This document shows positions 20,635 to 30,594 of a stretch of 64,000 nucleotides of DNA, piece after piece (position 1 is the stretch's first letter; the number at the start of each line of letters is the position of its first letter). A program made the position numbers and the translations under genes. Below the pieces are notes generated by a model. The model was not told the DNA's origin. It saw only the letters and a list, made by a program, of their open reading frames with translations, and made no database searches. Source of the DNA: CAZQIC01 sp964593555. GTDB taxonomy: Bacteria; Bacteroidota; Bacteroidia; JAFLBG01. The DNA is taken from positions 10,464 to 74,463 of the forward strand of contig CAZQIC010000007.1 in assembly GCA_964593555.1 (NCBI GenBank). The letters run 5' to 3'.

Positions 20635-22164
20635 ATGAACGATGACAAATTATTTTTGTTGATCCATTCACTTACTAAGGCCGAGAAAGTGCACCTGAAA
20701 AAGTATCATCTCACTTCTTCATTAAAATCAGACAGCAAGCACACCATTTTATACACGCTGCTGGATAAGATGCAGGAGTATGATGATGAAAAAATTCATG
20801 AAAAACTAAAAGCTAAAGTGAACATGAAATTTTTACCTCAGCTTAAAAAACTCTTACATAATATCATTATAAAATCACTGATAGAATACAATCAAACAAT
20901 TTCAATCGATAACCAGTTAAGCAGCTTATTAATGGAAGCTGATATTTTAAGTCGAAAATTGCTTTATAAAGATTTACTTAAAACATTGAATAAGGCAGAG
21001 ACACTTGCACTTACTCATGAAAAATACAGTCAGCTGACACAGATCATTGATCTGAAAAAGAAAAATTTCTTTTCTACCGCTGATGAAAAACTCTCACCAG
21101 GGGATTGGAAACAGCTTGAAGAACAGGAAAGGGAGATCGCGGAAAAAATAAAAAATAAGCATTTGTATGAACACATTTTATACGATTGTTTTTGGTGCCT
21201 GAATGCCGGTATGACTATTAATAAGACAGAAGCACTCAAAAAAATTGCATCGCTTAAAACCAGTAATTACCTAAAAGACAGCAGCCTTGCTCTTACTACC
21301 GAAGCCCGCTATGCTTTTTATCAGAGTAATATGATGCTTGCACTTCACGATAACGATCATCGTTTATATTATGACTATATAGAAAAAATAATTTCTCTTT
21401 TAGAAAAAAACAAATTGCTGCTTACCGAAAAACCATATGGTTATTTGGATATGCTAGCGAACCGGGCAAACGCCTCATCCTTTTTACAAAAAGATGAAGT
21501 ATTTTTTGAAACCATTAAGAAGATTCGCTCTTTTCCATCAACAATTCCGGAAGCGGATATTCCCCTTGTAAATATGCGCGTGTTTTGTTACGCGGAAGGC
21601 ATGGAGTTTTTTTATTTGTGCAAGAATGGATATTTCAAAAAAGCGTTGGAGCAATTACCACAGTTGATCAAGGGGTTAAACACATTTAAAACTCAATTGG
21701 ATACGGCCAACAAAAAAATATTCCGTCATATCATTTCGCTCGTTTATTTTTCCAATGGCAGGTTTAAGGAAGCACTCATATGGCAGAACATTCTCATTAA
21801 TGAAGAAAATACGACTGCCCTACGGTACGATATTGATGTGATCACAAGACTGCTGAACATTATTGTTCATTGCGAACTCAACAACTGGGAATTGGTCCCC
21901 GGATTAGTTAAAGCATATAAAAAACACATTGAGAATACCGGCCATAAATATGAAATGGTATTGGTGATAATAAAACATTTGGAGTCCCTGATAATTAACG
22001 GAGAGAATCTTTATAAGGAAAAAAGATTTTTTACTGCCCTTGCTGAAAAGCTAAACCCCATCCTACAAGATCCCGCTGAAAAGAGAATGTTAAATACATT
22101 TAATGCAGCATGGTGGTTAGAAAGTAAAATTAAGGAAACAACTATGGAGAATGCATCAAAATAA
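20635..22164 (+). CDS. Helical protein of unknown function, ~510-aa family, member 1 (509 aa)
   Basis: I do not recognise a named family. Two paralogues are in this window (27675 and 53534). Shared features are an N-terminal L(I/F).LIHSLTKAEK..(L)KK motif, a Y(D)DE following an acidic L..K..Y segment, long amphipathic helices throughout without signal peptide or membrane segment, and an ending with (D/N)P.EK..L..F....W.ESKI. This suggests a cytoplasmic alpha-helical repeat scaffold, perhaps TPR-like. It is divergent from the 1556-aa adhesin gene and convergent with the lanthipeptide-type precursor at 22239, the same arrangement as member 3. Function is open. Confidence 0.75.
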   Translation: MNDDKLFLLIHSLTKAEKVHLKKYHLTSSLKSDSKHTILYTLLDKMQEYDDEKIHEKLKAKVNMKFLPQLKKLLHNIIIKSLIEYNQTISIDNQLSSLLMEADILSRKLLYKDLLKTLNKAETLALTHEKYSQLTQIIDLKKKNFFSTADEKLSPGDWKQLEEQEREIAEKIKNKHLYEHILYDCFWCLNAGMTINKTEALKKIASLKTSNYLKDSSLALTTEARYAFYQSNMMLALHDNDHRLYYDYIEKIISLLEKNKLLLTEKPYGYLDMLANRANASSFLQKDEVFFETIKKIRSFPSTIPEADIPLVNMRVFCYAEGMEFFYLCKNGYFKKALEQLPQLIKGLNTFKTQLDTANKKIFRHIISLVYFSNGRFKEALIWQNILINEENTTALRYDIDVITRLLNIIVHCELNNWELVPGLVKAYKKHIENTGHKYEMVLVIIKHLESLIINGENLYKEKRFFTALAEKLNPILQDPAEKRMLNTFNAAWWLESKIKETTMENASK

Positions 22165-22173
22165 AATCCTGAT

Positions 22174-22239
22174 GCGTCTCCCTCGTTTAATCAAACAATT
22201 TAAAAATAGAATCCCCCCCCCATTTAAAATGAGAGACGC
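22174..22239. repeat. Inverted repeat with C9 run between convergent genes
   Basis: GCGTCTC (22174-22180) and GAGACGC (22233-22239) can pair across a 52-nt loop that contains a run of nine C (22213-22221). It lies between the stops of two convergent genes, and may act as a weak terminator. The long loop makes that uncertain. Confidence 0.3.
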
Positions 22240-22547
22240 TATTGTTCATCAACCTGCGCCACTGCCGCTTGCTTTTTAACACAATCGGGACACATGTCAA
22301 TGGCTGTTTGATCGTTGCGGGAATTACCTTTACAAATACCAACATGTCGAGCTTTTGTCCATGTTCCACTCAGATCATCCAAAACAGTTTGCGGTGAACA
22401 TCTTAACGATGTCAGACATCCGGAAATCAAAAATGTTCCTGCTGCAGCCTGAACCTCACCCTGAATAGTCAGTTTTTCCTGATCACTAATGGTGGTAATA
22501 AAACTTTTTACTTCAATATGGTCCAATGTTAGTTTATTCTTTTTCAT
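22239..22547 (-). CDS. Lanthipeptide-type (pinensin-like leader) precursor peptide, orphan (102 aa)
   Basis: The N-terminal 32 residues match the leader type of Bacteroidota class I lanthipeptides: a basic start, L.LD.I.VKSFIT(T)(I/L), then a polar E/K stretch before T(I)(Q/N)G. The rest is a possible core with five Cys, the first two spaced as CLTSLRC and the last two as CPDC, plus several Ser/Thr that could be dehydrated. There is no clean Gly-Gly cleavage site (QGEVQAA follows the leader). No LanB, LanC, LanM, transporter or protease lies nearby, so modification would need enzymes elsewhere, or the leader is used for another purpose. Convergent with the helical gene at 20635. Confidence 0.65.
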   Translation of the reverse strand: MKKNKLTLDHIEVKSFITTISDQEKLTIQGEVQAAAGTFLISGCLTSLRCSPQTVLDDLSGTWTKARHVGICKGNSRNDQTAIDMCPDCVKKQAAVAQVDEQ

Positions 22548-22679
22548 GTGACTTTTTATTTTCTATTTATAAACTTTATTAGTGCAATTTATAGCTTGTG
22601 AGTCGTGACGCCAAGACAAAAAATCTCCTTTATTAATAGTCTGATTCTGTTTTGATAAAAATTAATTCGAAAATAATTT

Positions 22680-25600
22680 TCAACGCAACAAATTTACATG
22701 GCCTACATATCTGTGTTTGTTATTGAGCACATCAACCAGGTTCAACTTCCAAACGTATACATCCTGCTGTACAATTGTTCCATTTATTGTTCCGTCCCAG
22801 CCCTGCCTGGGATTTGTTATTTTGTAAATTAAATCGCCCCAACGATTGTATATCAATAACTCATAATTTTCTACATCTACCCCTACGCCCATTGGAATAA
22901 AAATATCATTCTTACTGTCGCCATTAGGAGTAAATGTATTAGGGACATAGATCACATAATCCGGATCTATTTTTATTATCTCAGAAACAGTTGCTTCACA
23001 ACCAAACTCGTTAGTAACTGTGAGAAGCACCTCATAGCTTCCGGTATTGCTATATGTGTAGCTTGGGTTTTGTAATAATGATGCGGATCCTGTTACATCG
23101 CCAAAGTTCCATTGCCAAGCAGTTGCACCTGTTGACAGATCAGTAAAATAAATAGTAGGATTAAGAATTGTTGCTGGTTGTGGCGATGCAGAAAAGTTTG
23201 CTATCGGATTGGGATGGACCGTAATATAATTGTTTTGTGTTATTGTATTTGAACAACCGTTATTATCCGTAACTCTCAATGTAATATTATAACTACCCGA
23301 GTCTGTAAAACAATAATTAGCAGGGGAAACATTAGATGTAGCAAGGTTATTTCCAAAATACCAGGTTAAAGAATTTGTATTTGGGGTGGCATTTATAAAA
23401 TTAACACAAAGCGGTCCACAGCCCGAAACTTTATCAGCAGAAAAATTCACATTGGGCAATGCATAAACATCAACTGAAGAACTTGCGACAGACGAACAAC
23501 CTTTGCTATCGGTTATGGTTACGGTATAAATTGTTTGATTATTCACAGTAACAGTAATTGATTGCGCAATAGCATTATTGTTCCACAAATAATTATACCC
23601 CGGATTTCCGCCTGTAGCTCCGGCTGTAATAATCGCTTGTGAGCCCATACAAACAATTTGCGCGCCGGATATGTTTGCAACAACTTGTGTCGGCTCATTA
23701 ATAATTATATTATTTATTTCCTTGGTACATCCATTAGCATCGGTTACAGTAACACTATAAACTCCTTGCAATAAATTGTTTGTTTGGAGACTTGGAGAAT
23801 TATTACTCCACAAATAAGTATATGCTCCTGTTCCACCATTAGCTATAACTGAGGCGCTACCACTATTTTCCCCAAAACAATTTGCATCAACAGTATTTAC
23901 AACACCCGATATTGCGGAAGGTTGCGTTATGGTAACACTCGCTGTTGAATTACACCCATCTGCATCAGAAATTGTTACAGTATAACCAGACGCACATAAC
24001 CCATTGGCTCCGGCAGTGTTTTGTCCATTCGTCCAACTGTAATTGTAAGGACCATTACCTCCAACTGCAACAGCATTGGCTGTGCCATCACATAAGGCAT
24101 TGCAGCTTGTATTATTTGTTACATTCGCTTGTGCAACTACTCCATTTAAATTATTAATACTTACTACATCAATAGCAGTACATCCGTTTGCATCAGTTAT
24201 GGTTACAGTATAAACACCTTGTGCAATATTATTGTTCAATGCTGATACGACTCCATTACTCCATAAATAATTATAAGCCGGTGTTCCTCCATTCACAATA
24301 ATATTTGCCGAGCCATTCGCCTGGTTGCAATGTGCATCAACAGTTGCAGTGTTAGTTATTATTGCGTTGGGTTCCAAAATATTAATATTTCCATTTGCAG
24401 TACATCCATTTCCATCAGTAATAGTAACTGAATAAATTCCAGCTACCAATGAAGTTGCGTGAGCATTTACTTGTTGGTTGCTCCATACATAATTGTAATT
24501 CCCAACTCCCCCGTTGCCAACAGATGTCGCGCTTCCGGTTGCGGTTGAATTACAAAGCGCATCCGCACCAATAATATTCACTCCAATCTGCGTAGGCTCT
24601 GGAACGCTTACTGGTAAAGTAATTGCAACGCATCCATAGTTATCGGTAACCGTAACTGTGTAATTTCCGCTTTGAAGATTTGATGCAGAAATTGTATTAC
24701 TACCATTACTCCAAGAGAAAGTATACGGTTGGGTCCCGCCATTCGAAAACGCATTAGCAACCCCATTATTTCCGCCATAACAGGAAACAGAATTTGACAA
24801 CACAGCGTTAGCTGTTAATAAAGGTGGTTCAGTTACACTAACTGTCGCTGTTGAAACACAACTATTATTATCTGTTACTGTTACAGTGTAAACAGTATTC
24901 GGGCTAAACCCTGTTGAAGATGAAGTAATACTTCCGTTGCTCCAAGCATAACCAAAAGGTCCATTCCCAAATGAGCCTACGGTAGCTCCACCATTATTTA
25001 ATCCAAAACAAGTTATATTGTCTACTACAGTTATAACTGCCAATGGAGAACTAGCTGTTATGTAATTAACCATAGTAATTGAGTCTGTACCACAAGGCGT
25101 TTTAACAACCAATTTTACATTGTATGATCCGTTATTAGCATATGATATGCCAGTTGGGTTTTGTAATGTTGAACTCGTTACTACTGCACCCGGAAAACTC
25201 CAAAACCATTTAGCGCTATCATCATCGCAAAGCACACTCAAATCAGTAAAATTAATTGGGGCATTTCTACAAGGCGTTTGATCAGATACAGAAAATGCCG
25301 GCGCAACAGTATTGTTTCCACAGCTAAAACCACAAATACTAAACACAACAGCATCAAATGATCCGCCGCCAAATGCAGTTTGGTCTGCACCCCCTGTAAC
25401 AGGGAATCCGGGCTTCACTCCGCCCGTTCCGTATAGTGTGTAATTATCAGGGCCAAGCGCTATTGGATGTCCAACAAATAATCCACCAACTCCCGGCCTG
25501 TCCTCATGGCCGGGTCCACCAATGTATGTATCGCATATTGGCACACCAGTAGAGTTATCAAATTTACTTATACCAAAATCTTCTCGGTTAACTGTGGTAC

Positions 25601-27551
25601 TTGCATTTTGTTGTTGATAAGAACACGATGTAATATTAGGCAATGCATCATCGTACACTCCTGTCATCATATATACTATGTCATTTTTTTTGTCTATTGT
25701 AACGCCATACCCTTCAATCGGGTTAATTCCTTTATAATAACATGTAGACCATATCATGCTCCCATTTGTTCTGTCCAATTTTGTTAAATATGCTGTTGCA
25801 ATTGAAGCACGTGATGTTAGATAAGCTCCTGCCGTAGTAGGAAAAGCTGGCACGCTTTGTCCCGCGAAGGCATTAATTATGATACCCGTAACAGTAGCAT
25901 CCCCAACCTGATTAGTTGCAACACCTAAACCATACACCGATCCGCCGCCTCCGAGATATGTTGCCCAAATTCTTGCACCTGCTCCACTTAGTTTTACAAT
26001 TGTAGCGTTGCCATTTCCTGCCATTGCAGGTTGAGCGTTACCGGGTGTAGTTGGGAAAGTCAGTGACGTAGTGCGTCCAACAATAACAACATTGTCAGAG
26101 GCATCAACATCCAGGTCAGCAACTTCCTCTAAACTTAGTGTCGCGCTTCCATTTGCATGATTACCTCCTCCTCCATAATATGTTGACCATACCACCGAGG
26201 TGCCGGTGCTATTTATTCTAAAAATTAATTCATCAGCGCTTCCGCCGCCAAAAACAGGTTGAAAAGCACCTGCTGTTGTAGGAAAAGTATTTGCACCATA
26301 TCCACCTACAACAACATCCCCGTTACTGAATAATCCAATACAAGTTCCCTTTTCTAAAGCAGCACCTCCATAGTATGTTGACCATACTCTCGCTCCTGTA
26401 TTAGAAAATTTAGCGACCACAATATCTTCATTTCCACCAAGTACAAATTGAATGGCTCCTGCTGTTGCCATCCCTGTTGATGCAAAACTTCCAACAAAAT
26501 AAGTTTCTCCAGCAGCATTTGTAACCACATCATAACCATAATCAGCTCCTATCCCGCCAAAATATGTAGAATAAATAAGTGCGCCTGTAGTACCGTTAAA
26601 TTTGGAAATAAAAGCATCTGAGTTTCCGCCAAATACATTTTGGAATGGCCCGGCGGAAAGAGGAAAATTTGGAGATACACATTGACCCGTAATCACAACA
26701 TCTCCGTTGGAAGAAGTAGAAATTCCGGAACCAATATCTGCTGCGCCGCCTCCGACAAATGTTGTCCAGGGATCGATCACTAATGTGAAATCCCTGTTAT
26801 AATCAAAAACATTAAAACCAATAGTTGTTCCATCAATATCGGTATCCAGCAATTTATAACTGCATTTTACATCAATAATTTTTCCATCAATATTCTGATA
26901 CACCCTCGGCATTTTTTCTTCAATTTCACCTATGCTGGTTGTTATCTTAATACTATTTTCTTTTACCTCCAATTGATCTGCACCCTTATAATGCAAACGT
27001 ATAACGCGTGGGTCTCCCTTCGGTAAAATAATAAAATCATACTTGATTGAATTATTTGCACCACCTGAATAGGTAACATCAATATTGTTATAAATACCTT
27101 TTACCGTAAGCCCGTTGAATGCTTTAACATTTAATAATCCATCCCGATTTTTTTCATTATAGTAATTATAGATGCCGGAATTCCCCGCAGTGTATTCAAT
27201 CCTGGAATTTACATTTGCGTTTAAAAATTCAACATTCACTCTATGGCCATTCAAAAATTCTTTGCTCCCTAACTCCATTTCGTCCTCAACTTCCTTGGTT
27301 TTTTGTATGAGCACCATACTGATGCCCGTATTTCTCACGAAAAAATATCCTCCTTCAAGTTTTGTAAAACATTGAACTTCGGGCACGATGTTTCCTTCTG
27401 CATCCTCAAGTTGTCCTTTGTTTTCTATAAATAAAGGCGAATTTTTTTGAGATGGGCTTAAAGCAGAAGTGCCTGCGAAAAATGAAGAATGAAAGAACAA
27501 TACGAGTACGACTACTAAATAATATTTTGAGGGGATGCATGGAGTTTTCAT
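22680..27551 (-). CDS. Giant T9SS type B adhesin: DUF7948-like, SBBP, PKD, six SprB repeats, CHU_C (1623 aa)
   Basis: Same architecture as the 1610-aa protein: signal peptide (about 10-30); DUF7948-like domain (about 40-265, FIENKGQLEDAEGN); SBBP repeats (about 270-745); PKD domain with FWSFPGA (about 750-835); six SprB repeats (about 835-1280, starts ITCFGLNNG, VSCYGGNNG, ALCNSTAT, AHCNQANG, TSCNALCDG, ANCFGENSG); Ig-like segment; two PKD domains; and type B sorting domain (YVPNTFTPNGDSKNDIF, ending GHVNLLR). I chose the ATG at 27551, which puts the signal peptide at the start; another ATG is 12 codons upstream (27587). Single-gene unit, divergent from the helical gene at 27675. Confidence 0.9.
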   Translation of the reverse strand: MKTPCIPSKYYLVVVLVLFFHSSFFAGTSALSPSQKNSPLFIENKGQLEDAEGNIVPEVQCFTKLEGGYFFVRNTGISMVLIQKTKEVEDEMELGSKEFLNGHRVNVEFLNANVNSRIEYTAGNSGIYNYYNEKNRDGLLNVKAFNGLTVKGIYNNIDVTYSGGANNSIKYDFIILPKGDPRVIRLHYKGADQLEVKENSIKITTSIGEIEEKMPRVYQNIDGKIIDVKCSYKLLDTDIDGTTIGFNVFDYNRDFTLVIDPWTTFVGGGAADIGSGISTSSNGDVVITGQCVSPNFPLSAGPFQNVFGGNSDAFISKFNGTTGALIYSTYFGGIGADYGYDVVTNAAGETYFVGSFASTGMATAGAIQFVLGGNEDIVVAKFSNTGARVWSTYYGGAALEKGTCIGLFSNGDVVVGGYGANTFPTTAGAFQPVFGGGSADELIFRINSTGTSVVWSTYYGGGGNHANGSATLSLEEVADLDVDASDNVVIVGRTTSLTFPTTPGNAQPAMAGNGNATIVKLSGAGARIWATYLGGGGSVYGLGVATNQVGDATVTGIIINAFAGQSVPAFPTTAGAYLTSRASIATAYLTKLDRTNGSMIWSTCYYKGINPIEGYGVTIDKKNDIVYMMTGVYDDALPNITSCSYQQQNASTTVNREDFGISKFDNSTGVPICDTYIGGPGHEDRPGVGGLFVGHPIALGPDNYTLYGTGGVKPGFPVTGGADQTAFGGGSFDAVVFSICGFSCGNNTVAPAFSVSDQTPCRNAPINFTDLSVLCDDDSAKWFWSFPGAVVTSSTLQNPTGISYANNGSYNVKLVVKTPCGTDSITMVNYITASSPLAVITVVDNITCFGLNNGGATVGSFGNGPFGYAWSNGSITSSSTGFSPNTVYTVTVTDNNSCVSTATVSVTEPPLLTANAVLSNSVSCYGGNNGVANAFSNGGTQPYTFSWSNGSNTISASNLQSGNYTVTVTDNYGCVAITLPVSVPEPTQIGVNIIGADALCNSTATGSATSVGNGGVGNYNYVWSNQQVNAHATSLVAGIYSVTITDGNGCTANGNINILEPNAIITNTATVDAHCNQANGSANIIVNGGTPAYNYLWSNGVVSALNNNIAQGVYTVTITDANGCTAIDVVSINNLNGVVAQANVTNNTSCNALCDGTANAVAVGGNGPYNYSWTNGQNTAGANGLCASGYTVTISDADGCNSTASVTITQPSAISGVVNTVDANCFGENSGSASVIANGGTGAYTYLWSNNSPSLQTNNLLQGVYSVTVTDANGCTKEINNIIINEPTQVVANISGAQIVCMGSQAIITAGATGGNPGYNYLWNNNAIAQSITVTVNNQTIYTVTITDSKGCSSVASSSVDVYALPNVNFSADKVSGCGPLCVNFINATPNTNSLTWYFGNNLATSNVSPANYCFTDSGSYNITLRVTDNNGCSNTITQNNYITVHPNPIANFSASPQPATILNPTIYFTDLSTGATAWQWNFGDVTGSASLLQNPSYTYSNTGSYEVLLTVTNEFGCEATVSEIIKIDPDYVIYVPNTFTPNGDSKNDIFIPMGVGVDVENYELLIYNRWGDLIYKITNPRQGWDGTINGTIVQQDVYVWKLNLVDVLNNKHRYVGHVNLLR

Positions 27552-27637
27552 ACCACCTAACTTATTCAATACCCTAACATGGTTCAAGTAACTTTTACAA
27601 CTTTATTAATTATCTGTCTGAAGAATAATTATAGTAA

Positions 27638-27669
27638 TTGCCATTTTTGAAATAAAAAGCTTATTTTTG
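27638..27669 (+). promoter_or_regulatory. Bacteroidota-type promoter, nearly leaderless
   Basis: TTG (27638-27640) lies 24 bp before TATTTTTG (27662-27669), fitting the Bacteroidota -33/-7 pattern. Only 5 nt separate the -7 box from the ATG at 27675, so the transcript would start at or within 2-3 nt of the start codon. The promoter at 48747 has the same 5-nt spacing. Confidence 0.45.
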
Positions 27670-27674
27670 ATTAA

Positions 27675-29216
27675 ATGTCTGATACCCACAAAACTGATCT
27701 TTTTGAACTCATCAAGTCGATGACTATGAGTGAAAAACGTTATTTCAAACTATTCGCTGCTCGTCACACCATTGGTAAAAAAAATAATTACATCCGCCTG
27801 TTCGAAGCCGTAGAAAAACAAAAAACATATGACGAAAAAAAACTAATACAAACAGAAAATTATTTAAGCCAATTCGCCGTAATCAAAAAAAATCTTTATG
27901 ATACTGTTTTAAAAAGCCTGGATGCCTTCAACTACCACATCTCAGAAGAAAGAGAGGTAATGAACACAATAAACCAAATACAAATTTTGTACAACAAAGG
28001 CCTTTACAAACAATGCGAAAAATTGGTTGTGAATACAATTGTAAAAGCTAAGCAACTTGATTTGCTTAAACTTCAATACATTCTGAATGAATGGCAATTA
28101 AAACTAATCGTAGCACAAGATCGGTTCAACACGGATGAAAAAAATATTGTTTCAGTGGAAATGGATAAGGAGCAAATACAAACACTGCTTATACAACAGG
28201 AAGAATATAGGTTCACCAATATAAAACTACACCATAAAATAAGAATATCCGCCGTATTACGGAACGACCAAACCAGGAAACAGATAGAAACCATTTTTAG
28301 TAAAATTTCAAAAAAAACCACGCCTCCATCTCATAATTTTGTAAGTTGTTTCTACTATTACAATATTCATTACCTATACCATTATTCATTCACACGCTTT
28401 ACAGAAGCTTACCATTATATAAACAAAGCGCATTCGCTGTTCGAAGAGCATCCCGCGCAAAAAAATGAATGTAACGACATGTTCATCAATACTATTTTTA
28501 ACAAAATTTCTGTAGAGAATAATTTAAGAACGTTTGAGGAGGCATTAAAGTCGGTAAAATATTTAAAGACTTTGGAAATAAGGAACACTCCCCTTAAAAA
28601 TTCTCTTTTTTTTCGTACCGTTATTTATGAACTATCTATCTATTGCCTTTCTATCGATTTTAATACTGGATATAAAAGAATAAAAGAGCTTGAGCGGTTT
28701 TTCGCATCATCCGAACTTGACTCGGCGAACATCTCTACTTGGTACGTTGTACATTACCAGGCAGCGTTTTTATGCATTGGCGCTGAACAATTTAAAATGG
28801 CAAACAAATTTTTAAATAAAATTGTTAATCGGCCAACGCAGACCGACAGCCGTACTGATATCGTTTGTTATTCAAAGATATTGTTGCTGCTCTCTCATTA
28901 CGAACAAGGAAGCACAGATCACCTGGAATACGCAGTCAAATCTGTTTACCGTTTCCTCCTAAAGAAAGACATGTTATTTGCATTTGAAAAAGCGATTCTT
29001 AAGTTCATTAAAAAAATGCCAACACTTGACTCAAAAGACCTTACCATAAAGGCCTTTAAAAGGTTGAAGAATGAGTTGGAGGATATAATGAAAGACCCCT
29101 ATGAGCGTGGGGCAATGGAATATTTCGACTTTATTTCCTGGCTCGAAAGTAAAATTTACAAACGTCCATTTAATGAATTGATCAAAGAAAAAATCAAGAG
29201 TGGAGAATACTCATAA
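27675..29216 (+). CDS. Helical protein of unknown function, ~510-aa family, member 2 (513 aa)
   Basis: Paralogue of the genes at 20635 and 53534. It has the same opening (LFELIKSMTMSEKRYFKLF, then Y.RLFEAVEKQKTYDEKKL) and the same ending (LKNELEDIMKDPYERGAM, then FDFISWLESKIYK). Mostly helix-forming, Lys/Glu/Leu-rich, without signal peptide or membrane segment. The start is supported by a -33/-7 pair immediately upstream. Unlike members 1 and 3 it has no leader-type peptide gene downstream; the 133-bp gap to the holB-like gene holds only AT-rich sequence with a possible promoter for that gene. Function unknown. Confidence 0.75.
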   Translation: MSDTHKTDLFELIKSMTMSEKRYFKLFAARHTIGKKNNYIRLFEAVEKQKTYDEKKLIQTENYLSQFAVIKKNLYDTVLKSLDAFNYHISEEREVMNTINQIQILYNKGLYKQCEKLVVNTIVKAKQLDLLKLQYILNEWQLKLIVAQDRFNTDEKNIVSVEMDKEQIQTLLIQQEEYRFTNIKLHHKIRISAVLRNDQTRKQIETIFSKISKKTTPPSHNFVSCFYYYNIHYLYHYSFTRFTEAYHYINKAHSLFEEHPAQKNECNDMFINTIFNKISVENNLRTFEEALKSVKYLKTLEIRNTPLKNSLFFRTVIYELSIYCLSIDFNTGYKRIKELERFFASSELDSANISTWYVVHYQAAFLCIGAEQFKMANKFLNKIVNRPTQTDSRTDIVCYSKILLLLSHYEQGSTDHLEYAVKSVYRFLLKKDMLFAFEKAILKFIKKMPTLDSKDLTIKAFKRLKNELEDIMKDPYERGAMEYFDFISWLESKIYKRPFNELIKEKIKSGEYS

Positions 29217-29334
29217 CTTTTCCATGATGTTCTGGCTCCTGGCAATTCATCTCATTCAGATTTTGAATTTTACCCTAAAATGTTCTTTTTATTTCATTTT
29301 TGCTATCTGGTTCTATTGTTTTAAGCCGAATAGC

Positions 29335-29342
29335 TATATTTG
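29335..29342 (+). promoter_or_regulatory. Possible -7 box of the holB-like gene
   Basis: TATATTTG is a full match to the Bacteroidota -7 consensus TAnnTTTG and lies 7 nt before the ATG at 29350. The expected -33 position (29311) reads TTCTA, a weak match. If used, the mRNA would be nearly leaderless. Confidence 0.3.
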
Positions 29343-29349
29343 AAACTAC

Positions 29350-30492
29350 ATGCTCTTTAAAGATATTATAGGACAACAAAACGCAAAGCGGAGACTCATA
29401 CAAACCGTTAGCGATGGGCGCATTAGCCATGCTCAGCTTTTTCTTGCACCGGTAGGTTCCGGTGGACTTGCGTTAGCCATTGCATACGCGCAATATATTT
29501 CCTGTACAAACAGGAGTGAAAATGATTCCTGCAATGAATGCCTTTCTTGTGTCAAATACAATAAGCTTGTACACCCCGATCTGCACTTTGCGTACCCGGT
29601 AGCTATTTCAAAAGACGTAAAAGTGAGTACGCATGTATTACCACAATGGAGAGAGTTTGTGCTTGGCAATCCCTACTTTACTTTATTCGAATGGTTTGAA
29701 CAGCTGGAAGCCGAGAACAAACAATCTATCATTGGGGCAGATGAAAGCGCAGAGATCGTCAGGAAATTAAATCTTACTACCTACGAAGCGGAATATAAGA
29801 TCATGATCATCTGGATGGCAGAAAAAATGAACCAAGCCTCTGCCAATAAACTATTAAAAATATTGGAAGAGCCGCCTGAAAAAACTTTATTCATTCTTGT
29901 TTGTGAAAGCGAAGAACAAATGCTGGCCACCATTTTATCGAGAACACAGTTAGTACGCATTAGCAGAATCACTGACAATGATCTGTGCGAAGGATTAATT
30001 TCTAAATACGGCATTAGTCAGCAGGAGGCATCACGCATTGCGTTTCTAGTAGAAGGACGTGTGAATGAAGCCATACATATTATTAAGCAGGAAAACACTG
30101 AGGTCGAAAATTTTGAATTGTTCAAAGACTGGATGCGGATCTGTCTTAAGTTTGATACCCAAAAAGTAACACGTTGGATAGAATCAGTTGCAACCATAGG
30201 ACGCGAACAACAAAAAAATTTCCTCGCCTATTCTATTCAAATGCTGCGTTCATGCTTAATGAAAAATTACGGTGCTGCAGATCTCACAAGAGTTGAAGGA
30301 GAGACCGGTGACTTTATTGAAAAATTCTCTCCATTTATTCATGGCAGCAATTGTGAAGCTTTTGTGAATGAACTTAATAAGGCCAGTTTTCATATTGAGA
30401 GAAATGCCAATCCTAAAATTCTCTTTATGGACCTCAGCCTTAAAGCAAATGAACTCCTCAATATGAAGGAGTTAGCGACTCATGGCGCATAG
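29350..30492 (+). CDS. holB: DNA polymerase III delta' subunit-like clamp-loader protein
   Basis: Clamp-loader AAA+ subunit that helps load the sliding clamp at the replication fork. The start matches the family (F.DIIGQQ.AK..L), with a degenerate P-loop (APVGSGG, lacking the Lys), as usual for delta' subunits. A zinc-type cluster with Cys pairs spans about residues 53-66 (CTN...SCNECLSC), followed by a HPDLH box, and NKLLKILEEPPE and SRTQ (sensor region) are visible. It precedes the ricT-like gene and gldH, a common Bacteroidota order. 380 residues is ordinary for this phylum. Confidence 0.9.
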   Translation: MLFKDIIGQQNAKRRLIQTVSDGRISHAQLFLAPVGSGGLALAIAYAQYISCTNRSENDSCNECLSCVKYNKLVHPDLHFAYPVAISKDVKVSTHVLPQWREFVLGNPYFTLFEWFEQLEAENKQSIIGADESAEIVRKLNLTTYEAEYKIMIIWMAEKMNQASANKLLKILEEPPEKTLFILVCESEEQMLATILSRTQLVRISRITDNDLCEGLISKYGISQQEASRIAFLVEGRVNEAIHIIKQENTEVENFELFKDWMRICLKFDTQKVTRWIESVATIGREQQKNFLAYSIQMLRSCLMKNYGAADLTRVEGETGDFIEKFSPFIHGSNCEAFVNELNKASFHIERNANPKILFMDLSLKANELLNMKELATHGA

Positions 30493-30532
30493 TAATAGGC
30501 GCGTATAAAAGCGACATTCTCGCAAATAATGT

Positions 30533-30540
30533 TAAATTTG
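30533..30540 (+). promoter_or_regulatory. Possible -7 box of the ricT-like gene
   Basis: TAAATTTG fits TAnnTTTG and lies 54 nt upstream of the ATG at 30595. No convincing -33 TTTG or TTG is found 24 bp upstream, so support is partial. Confidence 0.35.
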
Positions 30541-30594
30541 TAACCCCCATATTATAAGGGGATTATCTATTAATTCACCTAACACTCAATATAA

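Noticed and set aside
22213..22221. Run of nine C as a phase-variation switch
   Set aside because: It is between the stops of convergent genes and not inside a coding start or promoter, so slippage would not obviously switch anything.
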